The notes under the pieces: model-generated
What the model saw: the letters and a program-made list of their open reading frames with translations, nothing else
What the model was told of the DNA's origin: nothing
Database searches by the model: none
In this document: piece after piece, positions 45,197-53,734 of the stretch
Numbering within the stretch: the stretch's first letter is position 1
How the letters are laid out: every line of letters starts with the position of its first letter
Translations under genes and position numbers: made by a program
From: Halochromatium sp.
Lineage (GTDB): Bacteria > Pseudomonadota > Gammaproteobacteria > Chromatiales > Chromatiaceae
Direction: 5' to 3'
Assembly (NCBI GenBank): GCA_010912705.1
Contig: POWB01000021.1
Span: 32,085-95,651 of the forward strand
DNA: 63,567 bases

Positions 45197-46916
45197 ACGC
45201 CATTCGGTACCGCTTGCCGCGCGTTGGCTACCGCTGCGCCAGCGGGTTGCAGCCACGGTCTATCTGACCCTGCTGCTCGCCCTGCTGTTTGGCGTTGGGG
45301 CCATCTTGATGGCACAGATGACGCGGTTGCAGGCCGATGAGCTGGTGCGGCTAGCGGATGCCTCGAGTGCGGTCCGCGGCTTCCGCACGAATGTAGACAG
45401 GATGCAGTTTGCTGCCTTTCGCTTCGTCGCCTCGAATCACAGCTCGGCGGTTAATCAGGTCAGCCGTCTCTATGCACAAACCCGAGCCTCGCTCGTTGCC
45501 TGTCTGACTGCTCACTGTGCCGGCGCCAGTGCGGCAGGCCGCGTTGAGTCCTTAGTCGCGGGGCTCGATCGATTCTATAAGATATTTGTCGATGCGGTTG
45601 CCCAGCGCAATGTCTTGAATGCAGAGATTAATCAGCGTTTTACGCCGAATCTTGCCTTGGTCAGGAAGGAGTTGCCAGCGCTTTTGCAGCAGCAGACGTC
45701 AAGTGGGCAAGTTGGCCTGGCTAAAGAGCTTGATCGGGTCAATCTGCGCGCCATTGAACGTCATTTGCTTGCCGTTGAAGAGGCCACGAATGCGCTGCTC
45801 TACAGCGCGAATCTGCTGCCCTACAGCAGCTTGGCGATCGATTTCGAGTGTGAGCGTGGGCACTTAGCGCGCCTGTCGCCATCTGTTCCCGCGGCCTCAG
45901 TTGCGGTCGTTCGGGGCGCGTTGGAGCAGATGGAGAGCGTCTGGGGCGCACTCTTGCAGCGAGCCCGCGGCTACCTGTTTCTGGTGAACGTCGTGATGGC
46001 GGCGGATGCCTATGAGATGCAGGTTGTTGCCGATCAGCTCGAGCAGCAGATCGAAGCCGCGCTGGTTAACGCGCACCGAGCGATCGATGCCAAGCTCCTC
46101 GGGTTTGCCTCTGCGCTCATCCTATTGCTGCTGCTTGGGAGTCTTGCTGTCTTTGCCCTTGGCCGAGCTATGGCGACCAGTGTGACCCAGCAGCTCAAGC
46201 TGCTGACGCGGACCTTCAATGAACTTGCCGCTGGCTCCCGCGCGCGGATTCATATCCAGAGTTCACACAACGACGAGATCGGTGAACTCGCGTTTGCGGC
46301 GGCTCGCTTTCGCGATGCCAATGCCGAAATCCATGATCTGTTGGCGCGTTATCAGGCACTCAACGAAGCGCTAGAGTCTAAGGTTGCCGAGCGTACCTCC
46401 GCGCTGGAGGAAAGCAACCGACAGCTCGAGCGACTGGCGCATACCGACCGGCTCACCGGGGTGCTCAATCGCCGCGCACTGGAACAATTGCTGGCGGACG
46501 AAGTGAAACGGAGCCAACGTTACGGGCGTTCTTTTTCGCTGATGTACCTTGATCTCGACCACTTCAAGCAGATCAACGATCGCTATGGGCATGAGGTCGG
46601 TGATGTCGTGCTGGTGCGCATTGCCAACGAGATTAGCGCCATGCTACGGGCGCATGATCGGCTTGGCCGCTGGGGCGGTGAGGAGTTCCTGATCCTCTGC
46701 TCAGAGACGACCGGTGAGGACGCGCGCTCCTTGGCAGAGCGCATTCGAGCACAGGTAGAGCAGCTTAAGCTCGAGCTCGTTGGTCAGGTCACCCTGAGTA
46801 TCGGCATCGCGAGCCTGACACCGTCGCAAACCGCCGAGAGTCTGCTTGCGAAGGCCGACCAGGCCATGTATCAGGCCAAGTCGCAGGGGCGTAACCGTTG
46901 CCTGTTGGCGTCATAG
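45162..46916 (+). CDS. Membrane diguanylate cyclase with periplasmic sensor and HAMP
   Basis: 584 residues with a GTG start at 45162, overlapping the binding-protein gene by 35 bases; a TTG at 45183 is also possible. Two membrane helices (about 33-53 and 307-330) enclose a helical periplasmic sensor of about 250 residues. HAMP, a short coiled coil and a GGDEF domain follow, with active site RWGGEEFLIL and an inhibitory I-site RAHD exactly five residues before it. It makes c-di-GMP from GTP, probably with product inhibition. The upstream solute-binding protein is its likely ligand partner. Confidence 0.93.
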   Translation: MCAVGASLSSPERHSVPLAARWLPLRQRVAATVYLTLLLALLFGVGAILMAQMTRLQADELVRLADASSAVRGFRTNVDRMQFAAFRFVASNHSSAVNQVSRLYAQTRASLVACLTAHCAGASAAGRVESLVAGLDRFYKIFVDAVAQRNVLNAEINQRFTPNLALVRKELPALLQQQTSSGQVGLAKELDRVNLRAIERHLLAVEEATNALLYSANLLPYSSLAIDFECERGHLARLSPSVPAASVAVVRGALEQMESVWGALLQRARGYLFLVNVVMAADAYEMQVVADQLEQQIEAALVNAHRAIDAKLLGFASALILLLLLGSLAVFALGRAMATSVTQQLKLLTRTFNELAAGSRARIHIQSSHNDEIGELAFAAARFRDANAEIHDLLARYQALNEALESKVAERTSALEESNRQLERLAHTDRLTGVLNRRALEQLLADEVKRSQRYGRSFSLMYLDLDHFKQINDRYGHEVGDVVLVRIANEISAMLRAHDRLGRWGGEEFLILCSETTGEDARSLAERIRAQVEQLKLELVGQVTLSIGIASLTPSQTAESLLAKADQAMYQAKSQGRNRCLLAS

Positions 46917-46933
46917 GCGTCATAAGCGTCATA
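46907..46933. repeat. Three 9-base repeats (ggcgtcata) over the stop of the cyclase gene
   Basis: ggcgtcata, ggcgtcata and agcgtcata occur in tandem; the first two contain the end and stop codon of the diguanylate cyclase gene. Probably slippage, no function inferred. Confidence 0.7.
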
Positions 46934-47039
46934 GCAGCGGAGCAAGTCAGCGCACTTGAATGTCCACTCGTTTTCCCGCGCGGTGCAGCAGTCCGACAAA
47001 TTTTGTACGTTTGCGTCAAGATAAAGGAGAAAACTGCTT

Positions 47040-47882
47040 ATGCCCTTCATCGGCGTTCTTCCGGAGCGCAAACAGCTCTTCAAGCCCGAGCCGCGCTGCG
47101 ATCTGCCCGTGAGTGATGCGGCCGCCTGGCGGCTGAATCCGGCGCATCGACATCTCTACGACAAGCTGCGCCTCGCGCTCGATGCCGGACTCACCGCCGC
47201 ACCCTGTGGCGTCAGTCCAATGGATTTGGGCATGGCCGAGGATGCCGAGGTGTTCGTGAAGCCGATCACCAACCTCGCGGGCATGGGGCTGAGTGCGCGC
47301 TCGGTGCGGGCCGATGCGGTGCCGTTGGAGCCCGGCAGCTTCTGGGCCGAGCGCCTGATCGGATCGCACACCAGCAGCGATTGCTTGGTCCAGGCTGGCG
47401 AGCCGCGGTGGTTTGCGCATACTCGAGGCTCGGACGAGAAGGATGCCTCGCGTCCGATCTATTGGGAGATCGGTGCCGAGCTGCCCGAGGCCGAGGCCTG
47501 GATCGGCGCTTGGGTGCGCCGAAACCTGGCGGGCTACAGCGGCCTCTGCAATATCGAGCTGATCGGCGGTCGGCCGATCGAGGCCCATCTGCGCGGCTCC
47601 AACGGCTTCTTCGACCTCTATGGGCCAGACTTCATCCCGGCTTGGGTGGCGCTGGTCGATGGCGCTGACTTTCATCCGCCACCGCCGATTCCCGGTGGTT
47701 ATGTCATCTCGGTGTTTGGTGAGGCCGATCTCAGTGAGGAGAAACTGGATGCAGCGGAATCAATGGGCGTCAAGGTGCAGCCCGATCCAAGCACGCCGGG
47801 CAGGGCGGCCATCCTGCGCTGTCGCGAGCGCGAGGCTGGATTTGAGGTCTATCGGCTGTTGACCGGGCGGACGTTGGCCTAA
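47040..47882 (+). CDS. Hypothetical protein with ATP-grasp-like features
   Basis: 280 residues, no signal peptide. The pattern VFVKPITNLAGMG near residue 70 and CNIELIGGRPIEAHLRGSNG near 175 resembles the lysine and metal-binding strands of ATP-grasp enzymes, but the fold is not certain. The C-terminal quarter is a small alpha/beta region (ISVFGEADLSEEKLDAAESM). It is isolated between the cyclase and the higBA pair. If it is an ATP-grasp ligase, the substrate is unknown. Confidence 0.7.
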   Translation: MPFIGVLPERKQLFKPEPRCDLPVSDAAAWRLNPAHRHLYDKLRLALDAGLTAAPCGVSPMDLGMAEDAEVFVKPITNLAGMGLSARSVRADAVPLEPGSFWAERLIGSHTSSDCLVQAGEPRWFAHTRGSDEKDASRPIYWEIGAELPEAEAWIGAWVRRNLAGYSGLCNIELIGGRPIEAHLRGSNGFFDLYGPDFIPAWVALVDGADFHPPPPIPGGYVISVFGEADLSEEKLDAAESMGVKVQPDPSTPGRAAILRCREREAGFEVYRLLTGRTLA

Positions 47883-47934
47883 AACTGCTAATCATCCTCC
47901 CAGAGGTGCCTTGGGTAGTCCTTGTAGATGGCCT

Positions 47935-48288
47935 TTAGACCCCCGTTGATCTCGCTGACGCAGGCCGATGAATGTGCATGTCGGCAACGGGTTGACGAGG
48001 CCGCACCTCGATCCGAACCCGCACGTCTTGGTCGAGCTGGTCGAGGATTCGCATCAGCCGATCGATGGTGAAGCGGTCGAGTTTGGCGTGGCGAATACGG
48101 GAGAAGTCGGCGGCTGCAATGCTCGTGAGTGCTTCCGCCTGACGGACAGTGAGCGAGCGATCGTCTAAGACGCCGATGATCTCGGCGGCCAACTTAGCCT
48201 TCAGCTGTTCTGCGCTCGCGTTGGGGTGTTCGAAGTCGGCAAAGACATTGCCGCTCCCCCGGATGAGCTCGATGGGTTCATCGGTCAT
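47935..48288 (-). CDS. XRE-family antitoxin (HigA-like)
   Basis: 117 residues. The central helix-turn-helix is LTVRQAEALTSIAAADFSRI, with IDRLMRILDQLDQDVRVRIEV after it, the form seen in antitoxins paired with Gp49/HigB-like toxins. The start overlaps the toxin stop (ATGA), and the toxin is upstream, as in higBA. It should neutralise the toxin and repress the common promoter. Confidence 0.88.
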   Translation of the reverse strand: MTDEPIELIRGSGNVFADFEHPNASAEQLKAKLAAEIIGVLDDRSLTVRQAEALTSIAAADFSRIRHAKLDRFTIDRLMRILDQLDQDVRVRIEVRPRQPVADMHIHRPASARSTGV

Positions 48289-48632
48289 TTCAGCGCCTCT
48301 TTTAGTCGTATGATCCTGTCATGCACAAGGTCAATCTCGTGCTTTGGGGTCTTGATACCGGTCTTGGATTTCTTCTTGAACGCATGCAGCACCCAGATGT
48401 CCTCGCCGATCTGCACGGCATAGATCACTCGGTAGGCATCTCCGCGGTGCCGCAGCACGATCTCCAGCACGTTGTCATCAAAGCCCTGCAAGGGTTTTAC
48501 ATGGTCAGCCTTGCGTCCCGCGGCGGCGATTGTCAGCGCCCGAAGACCGTCAAGCCGAACCGGCTCAGGGAATTTCTGGAAGTCTTTTTGGGCGGCTTTG
48601 ATCCATGAGATTGGCCGTGTTGTGTTAGTCAT
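48285..48632 (-). CDS. HigB/Gp49-like RelE-superfamily toxin
   Basis: 115 residues. Features are ISWIKAAQKDFQKFPEPVR, LKPLQGF-type segment VKPLQGFDDNVLEIVLRHRG, YRVIYAVQIGEDIWVLHAF and KKKSKTGIKTPKHEIDL, typical of the phage-derived Gp49-like family. It is expected to cleave mRNA on the ribosome. A strong ribosome-binding site (aggaggga on the minus strand at about 48640-48650) precedes it, and an AT-rich promoter region lies at 48650-48680. It appears intact. Confidence 0.9.
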   Translation of the reverse strand: MTNTTRPISWIKAAQKDFQKFPEPVRLDGLRALTIAAAGRKADHVKPLQGFDDNVLEIVLRHRGDAYRVIYAVQIGEDIWVLHAFKKKSKTGIKTPKHEIDLVHDRIIRLKEALK

Positions 48633-48805
48633 GCCTTCCCTCCTGTCTTACTATAGTCATATTTAACTACAACAGGCTAGGAACGACGTGCAACGGATTG
48701 CGAGGCCTTCGTCGTCCGATCTGTCGGGGACGAAGCCGATTGAGCTGCAGGCGACAGAAGAAGGCTCGTACACTGAGCGCAAGGCGACCACACAATAAGG
48801 ATTCC

Positions 48806-51469
48806 ATGATGCTAGCCAGGAACCACTTCAAGCCCCTGTTCAACGCCCGCTTGCTCAGTGAAGCACTCGAAGCCGCTCACATCCAGTGCGGCCTCGCTCA
48901 GACCGAGATTGCCCAGCGCTGGGCTGACAGCGCCGGTAGCGGAGCGCTCGGCTCGGTCAAGGAAAAGCAGCTCCAAGGGCAGTTCCTGACCGAGGTCTTC
49001 GGCGGCCTGCTCGGCTATGCCCAGATCGTCAGCGCCGACGACATCCATCATCTAGAGCCTGAGACCAGCTCCAAGGCGGTCAAGGGCTACAAGCCACCGG
49101 ATGCCCGGCTCGGTTGGTATGGATCGGGAGTCGATCGCACCCGCGCCGTCGTCGAGCTGAAGTCGCCCGGCGCCGATCTGGATGCCAAGCAAGGCGTCGC
49201 CTATGGGCGCCTGACCCCGGTCGAGCAGGCGTTTGGCTACTCGGCCAAGGTGGATGGCTGCCGCTGGGTCATCGTTAGCAACTATCTGGAGCTGCGCCTG
49301 TATCGCACCGATCGCGGGCAAGGCTACGACCAGCGTTTCTCGATGGCCGATCTCGCCGATCCTGATCGGCTGCGCGCCTTCTGCTTCCTGCTGGGGCAAG
49401 CGACCTTGCTCGGCCCGCAGCCGCACAGCGAGAGTGCCGTCGAGCGTCTGGCCACACAGACGCACGTCGAAGAGGAACAGATCACCAAGGCGTTCTACGC
49501 CTTCTATCGCGATCTGCGCCTAACCTTGTTCGATCAGCTGCGGGCGGACAATCCAGCGCCAACAGGCGTGGCCCAGGATCAGCATCTCGAGCGGTTGCTC
49601 GAGCACGCCCAGAAGATCCTCGATCGCTGCCTGTTCATCTGCTTCTGCGAAGACACCCGGCTGTTGCCGGCCAAGGTCTTGACCCAGGCGCTCAATGCCA
49701 AGTCCGAGGGTTTCGTGCAGGTCTCGCGCTGGCAGCAGCTCTGCGGGCTGTTCCAAGCGGTGGACAAGGGCCATCCGCCGATGCAGATCAATGCCTACAA
49801 CGGCGGTCTGTTCGCCCATGATCCCGAGCTGGAGGCGCTGTCAGTCTCCACGGCCAGTCTCGACAGGATCGCCGCCCTGGCCGGCTATGACTTCGAGACC
49901 GACCTCAACGTCAATATCCTTGGCCACATCTTCGAGCAGTCGATCACCGATCTGGAGCTGATCCGCGCCAGCATCCGTGACGAGCCTGATCAGACCCGAA
50001 CCGACCCGCAGCGCTCAAGGCGCAAGCGCGACGGCATCTTCTACACCCCGGAGCTGATCACCCGCTTCATGGTCGAGCGCACCATCGGCGGCTGGCTGAA
50101 AGAACGCTGGGCCGAGCTCGAGGCCAAGCATCGCACCGGCAAGCCGGGACCGATGGCCAATGAGACACGGCTGAAGGTGCTGCTCGACTACCTGGAGATT
50201 CTCAAGTACATCAAGATCCTCGATCCGGCCTGTGGCTCCGGCGCCTTCCTGGTCGCGGCCTTCGATTTCCTGCTCGCCGAGTACGAGCGGGTCAATGCCG
50301 AGATCGCGGCACTGACCGGCTCCCCACAGCAGCTGGGGTTGTTCGATCTCAGCCGACAGATCCTGCAACAGAACCTGTTTGGGGTGGATCTGAACCCGGA
50401 GTCGGTCGAGATCACCAAGCTCTCGCTCTGGCTCAAGACCGCCCAGCGCGACAAGCCGCTGAACAACCTGGATGCCAACATCCGTTGCGGCAATTCCTTG
50501 GTCGAGCCGCTCGGCGAGGATGCGCCCGAGGTCTTGCGCGAGGCCTTCGCGCAGCTGCTGGAGGACAGTCGCACGTTCGATTGGCAGGCGGCCTTTCCTG
50601 AGGTTTTCGCTCGCGGCGGTTTCGATGTGGTGATCGGCAATCCGCCCTATGTGCGGCAGGAGGCCCTGGGGCCGTTGAAGGCCTATCTGGCGCAGTGCTA
50701 CGCCAGCTACAGCGGTGTCGCCGATCTCTATGTCTACTTCTACGAGCGCGGCCTGAACCTGCTTGCTGGGAACGGCAAGCTCTCCTACATCGTCACCAAC
50801 AAGTGGATGCGCGCCGGCTATGGCGAGCCGTTGCGACGACTGTTCAGCGAGCGAGCTCGGCTCGAGGAGATCCTCGACTTCGGCCATGCACCGATCTTCG
50901 AGGATGCCGATACCTTCCCCTGCATCATTGTTGCTCAGCGGCGATTGGATGCTGCGACCCTGACCGCTACCGCAGCGGCAGCCGCAGCCGCACCCGCACC
51001 AGCGACGGCAACAGCGGTGGGAGCAACATCGACAGCAGCAACAGCAGCAACAGGAGCAACAGGAGCAACAGGAGCAGAAGCGGCAGGAGCGACAGGAATA
51101 GCACCAGCAGGAGCCGAAGCGGCAGAAGCGGCAGCAACGCTAGCACGCATAGACAAGGCCGAGGCAACACCGATGGTCAGCGTCTGCATCGTGCCCCGAG
51201 ACCGGTCGGCTGAGCTGTCGCTCGACAACTACGTCCACGAGCACGCCTATCCGGTGCCCTGGAGCGCCGCGCGCTTGACGCCGAAGGCCTTAGCAGAGCT
51301 TGCTGGAGTCCATGAACAGTATGTCGTGCCGGCAAGGAACCGCAGGGTCCAGCTCCAGGCGGCAGAGAAGCGCATCGCCGCGCTTGTGAACCAAGCCTAC
51401 GGACTCAGCGCCGAAGAGATCGAGCTGATGTGGAAGACGGCGCCGCCGAGGATGCCTATTGGCCATTGA
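48806..51469 (+). CDS. Type IIG restriction-modification protein lacking its specificity domain
   Basis: 887 residues from the ATG at 48806. The N-terminal nuclease-like region has AVVELKSPGADLDAK (PD-(D/E)XK type) near residue 115. The N6-adenine methylase core has ILDPACGSGAFLVAAFDFL (SAM site) near 475 and VVIGNPPYVRQEA (NPPY) near 613. An Ala/Thr/Gly-rich insertion of about 65 residues follows CIIVAQRRLD. Then YPVPWSAARLTPKALAELAG jumps straight to the family C-terminus (AYGLSAEEIELMWKTAPPRM), so the target-recognition domain of roughly 150-250 residues is missing. The reading frame is open, but specific DNA recognition is probably lost. Confidence 0.9.
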   Translation: MMLARNHFKPLFNARLLSEALEAAHIQCGLAQTEIAQRWADSAGSGALGSVKEKQLQGQFLTEVFGGLLGYAQIVSADDIHHLEPETSSKAVKGYKPPDARLGWYGSGVDRTRAVVELKSPGADLDAKQGVAYGRLTPVEQAFGYSAKVDGCRWVIVSNYLELRLYRTDRGQGYDQRFSMADLADPDRLRAFCFLLGQATLLGPQPHSESAVERLATQTHVEEEQITKAFYAFYRDLRLTLFDQLRADNPAPTGVAQDQHLERLLEHAQKILDRCLFICFCEDTRLLPAKVLTQALNAKSEGFVQVSRWQQLCGLFQAVDKGHPPMQINAYNGGLFAHDPELEALSVSTASLDRIAALAGYDFETDLNVNILGHIFEQSITDLELIRASIRDEPDQTRTDPQRSRRKRDGIFYTPELITRFMVERTIGGWLKERWAELEAKHRTGKPGPMANETRLKVLLDYLEILKYIKILDPACGSGAFLVAAFDFLLAEYERVNAEIAALTGSPQQLGLFDLSRQILQQNLFGVDLNPESVEITKLSLWLKTAQRDKPLNNLDANIRCGNSLVEPLGEDAPEVLREAFAQLLEDSRTFDWQAAFPEVFARGGFDVVIGNPPYVRQEALGPLKAYLAQCYASYSGVADLYVYFYERGLNLLAGNGKLSYIVTNKWMRAGYGEPLRRLFSERARLEEILDFGHAPIFEDADTFPCIIVAQRRLDAATLTATAAAAAAAPAPATATAVGATSTAATAATGATGATGAEAAGATGIAPAGAEAAEAAATLARIDKAEATPMVSVCIVPRDRSAELSLDNYVHEHAYPVPWSAARLTPKALAELAGVHEQYVVPARNRRVQLQAAEKRIAALVNQAYGLSAEEIELMWKTAPPRMPIGH
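50955..51155. repeat. Imperfect GCA/ACA-type triplet repeat in coding sequence
   Basis: A purine/C-rich run of units such as gcagca, acagcagca and ggagcaaca encodes only Ala, Thr, Gly, Pro and a few Glu, Val or Ser residues. It interrupts the type IIG gene in frame in a linker after the methylase core. It looks like triplet expansion by slippage. Confidence 0.85.
51271..51456 (+). repeat. 186-bp direct repeat, copy 1 (3' end of the type IIG gene)
   Basis: Starts gcgcttgacgccgaaggcc and ends gaggatgcc. The second copy at 53889-54074 has the same length with no gap and about 85-90% identity by eye. Both encode the C-terminal LTPKALAELAGV...WKTAPPRMP block. Confidence 0.92.
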
Positions 51470-51479
51470 CAGCGCTTGC

Positions 51480-51660
51480 CAACAGCATCAGTTCGGATGC
51501 GATCTCGGCGCCGGGGTCAACTGCATCGTGATCCCGAGCGCATGCGTGATCTTCACCATCAACGCAAATGACGCTTGCGATTTTGCGTTCTGGCCCAGGT
51601 TTCTCCCCAACGACCGATTTCAATATCACTGACGCAGAAAGCTTGCGATAATCGACCTTA
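51480..51660 (-). pseudogene. Possible remnant of an XRE-type antitoxin gene
   Basis: On the minus strand one frame reads LGQNAKSQASFALMVKITHA then LGITMQLTPAPRSHPN and stop. This resembles the end of helix-turn-helix antitoxins (S-F-x-L-M-x-K-I-x-x-A-L-G). The preceding part, with a VSDIEIGR-like segment, is in another frame. The stretch between the type IIG gene and the ATPase gene (51470-51691) holds no intact gene on either strand that I would support. Confidence 0.3.
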
Positions 51661-51691
51661 GAGCCGTGAAGACAAGGGTTTTCAGACACTC

Positions 51692-52972
51692 ATGCTGATC
51701 GAATTTCGGGTCGAGAATCATCGCTCCCTGCGGGATGAGCAGGTCCTAACCATGCAAGCGGGCTTTGAGGCCGACAGCAAGGATCAACGTCCCCGCAGAA
51801 TCGAGGGCCTCCGCAAGCCCCTGTTGCCCGCCGCAGCCATCTACGGAGCTAACGCGAGTGGAAAGAGCAATGTTCTTTTGGCACTCGGCTTCATGCGCGA
51901 CGCCGTCATCCACTCACACCGTGCATGGTCACCAGACGAAGAGGTTCCCCGAGACCCCTTTGACTGGGGGCCCAAAGCTGCGCAGCCATCGTTCTTTGAG
52001 GTGTCCTTCCTGAGCGAGGGAATCAGGTACCAGTACGGCTTTGTTGCGAACGACGAGCGATTCCTCGAAGAATGGCTTTATGCCTGGCCTCACGGTCGCA
52101 AGCAGACCTGGTTCGAGCGTGATGGCGACGCTTATGCGTTCGGCGACAACCTAAAGGGCGAGAACCAGCTGGTCACAGAAGTCACGCGACCCAATGCGTT
52201 GTTCGTATCATCGGCGGTGCAGCTTCGTCATCACCAGATTCAACCGATTTATCGCTGGTTTCGGGATTTGCGAACGATCAATATCGAGCGCAGCAAGCGG
52301 TTCCCATTGTTCGGGGCGCCAGCCGATCCGATTGTCCGCAAACTGATCGAGGAGCAGGAGCACAAGCCCGAGGATTCGAGCCTTGACGATCTCATCGGAA
52401 TGCTCCAGGCGGCGGATACAGGCATCACCGATATCAGGCTCGCCTCCCCGGACGACGGAATCGCTGCTAACGCGCCCCGCTCGGGAAGACCGGAGCGCAG
52501 GCGCGTCCTCTTTCGTCACGACACCGACTGCGAAGACGCTTGGCTCCCCCTGGAAGCCGAGTCCCAAGGGACTCGGACACTCTACCGGTTTGGACCCATT
52601 GTGCTCGAGGTTCTACGCAGTGGTGGACTGCTCCTGGTCGACGAGCTGGAGGCCAGTCTCCACCCGGTGCTGGGACGGCAGATCATCCAGCAGTTCAATG
52701 ATCCGGGCACCAACCCTCGAAATGCCCAGATCATCTTTACAACCCACGATACGCATCTGCTCGGAGGCATGCTCGGGGACCCGCCTCTGCGTCGCGACCA
52801 GGTGTGGTTGACCGAAAAGGCCGGGGATGGGGCCACTTCCGTCTATGCGCTGACCGATTACAAGCCGAGACCATCGGAGAATCTAGAGCGCGGATATCTG
52901 CAGGGACGCTACGGTGCCGTCCCCTATCTCGGCGAGCTGATCTCCCACGATCCGGCAGCCAATGACGAGTAA
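51692..52972 (+). CDS. RloA-type AAA/ABC-like ATPase
   Basis: 426 residues. LIEFRVENHRSLRDEQVLTM at the start, Walker A IYGANASGKSNVL near residue 52, ABC-like signature AESQGTRTLYRF near 290, Walker B GGLLLVDELEASLHP near 315 and the switch histidine in IIFTTHDTHLLGG near 345. This is the AAA_15/21 architecture of RloA, PARIS AriA and related defence ATPases. It appears intact. It overlaps the downstream rloB remnant by 11 bases. Such ATPases sense phage and trigger a TOPRIM-like or RNase partner. Confidence 0.88.
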   Translation: MLIEFRVENHRSLRDEQVLTMQAGFEADSKDQRPRRIEGLRKPLLPAAAIYGANASGKSNVLLALGFMRDAVIHSHRAWSPDEEVPRDPFDWGPKAAQPSFFEVSFLSEGIRYQYGFVANDERFLEEWLYAWPHGRKQTWFERDGDAYAFGDNLKGENQLVTEVTRPNALFVSSAVQLRHHQIQPIYRWFRDLRTINIERSKRFPLFGAPADPIVRKLIEEQEHKPEDSSLDDLIGMLQAADTGITDIRLASPDDGIAANAPRSGRPERRRVLFRHDTDCEDAWLPLEAESQGTRTLYRFGPIVLEVLRSGGLLLVDELEASLHPVLGRQIIQQFNDPGTNPRNAQIIFTTHDTHLLGGMLGDPPLRRDQVWLTEKAGDGATSVYALTDYKPRPSENLERGYLQGRYGAVPYLGELISHDPAANDE

Positions 52973-53345
52973 GCGACGCGAGCGCGAGCGCCGACCGGCG
53001 CGGCGGACAGCAACCCGAGAGCCAAAGCGTCGGCTCTTGGTTGTTTGTGAAGGCAGGGTGACAGAGCCCCAGTACCTCCGTGGGCTTGAGCGCTGGGTCC
53101 TGCTCCATTTCCGGGAGAGTCCAGGGGCACGCCACCGCGACGATGTACTGGGACTCGTTGCCGAGAAGCTGCCCGGGTACCACAAGCATCTTCGATTCGA
53201 CGATCTGGCCAGCGGCGTGGAGGACGCAGAGCGCCGAGCGAGGGCACTTCAGACGCAAGCCGACGAAGAAGGCGAGCCGAACCGCAATCCAACCACCGGC
53301 GTTTACCGGCTCACCGAATCGATCGGTCGCAAGCGTGGCGGTTGA
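52962..53345 (+). pseudogene. RloB-family gene with central deletion
   Basis: 127 residues against about 200 for the family. The N-terminus is typical (basic Arg-rich leader, then RLLVVCEGRVTEPQYLRGL with the acidic residue). Directly after LERW comes VLLHFRESPGARHRDDVLGL, which in full-length relatives follows the D-x-D and SNPCFELW segment much further on. The C-terminal NPTTGVYRLTESI block is intact. The central roughly 60-70 residues, which hold the predicted TOPRIM-like D-x-D site, are missing in frame. Likely inactive. Confidence 0.7.
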
Positions 53346-53437
53346 GCCCTGAGGCAACAAAGGATTTAGAGGCTGGTCGAACGAACCGCGACGAGAAACA
53401 CCGATGTCTTGATGAAAGCCCTCGACGCCGATGAATC

Positions 53438-53734
53438 ATGAGCTTCGCGCTGGTCACTACCCAGCATTTTGAACGTCGCGCACGCAAGTTCCTCCGCAAA
53501 CATCCCGATCTACGCCAAGCCCTGCGGGATACACTGGACGACCTCAACCGAGACCCCTTCCAACCCAAGCTCAAGCTCAAGCTCAAGCTCAAGCTCCACT
53601 CGCTCTCCGGCAATCTAGGCGGAGCGCAGGCTGTCAGCCTGACCTACTCATATCTGAGACCATTCCCATCGCCGAGCCGACGCCCGAAATCCGCAGCGAA
53701 GTTGAGCAGTGTGCTGCTGATGCTGCAGAACTAA
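53438..53734 (+). pseudogene. RelE/YafQ-like toxin, 3'-truncated and fused to foreign sequence
   Basis: SFALVTTQHFERRARKFLRK, HPDLRQALRDTLDDLNRDPF and LHSLSGNLGGAQAVSLTYSY are typical of the RelE-superfamily mRNA interferases. The expected final segment (Y-R-I-V-F...) is absent. After TYSY the frame runs into PSPSRRPKSAAK, which is the type IIG fragment read out of frame. The KLKLKLKLKL run comes from five aagctc repeats (53567-53596), where relatives have one or two. No intact antitoxin precedes it. Confidence 0.6.
53567..53596. repeat. Hexamer repeat (aagctc)5 inside the toxin gene
   Basis: Five perfect aagctc units encode Lys-Leu repeats within the truncated RelE-like toxin, at a site where family members usually have a single K-L-K motif. 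Confidence 0.85.

Noticed and set aside
51456..51689. 77-residue minus-strand frame between the type IIG and ATPase genes
   Set aside because: Its own sequence resembles nothing; the neighbouring frame carries the antitoxin-like tail, so this frame is not taken as a gene.
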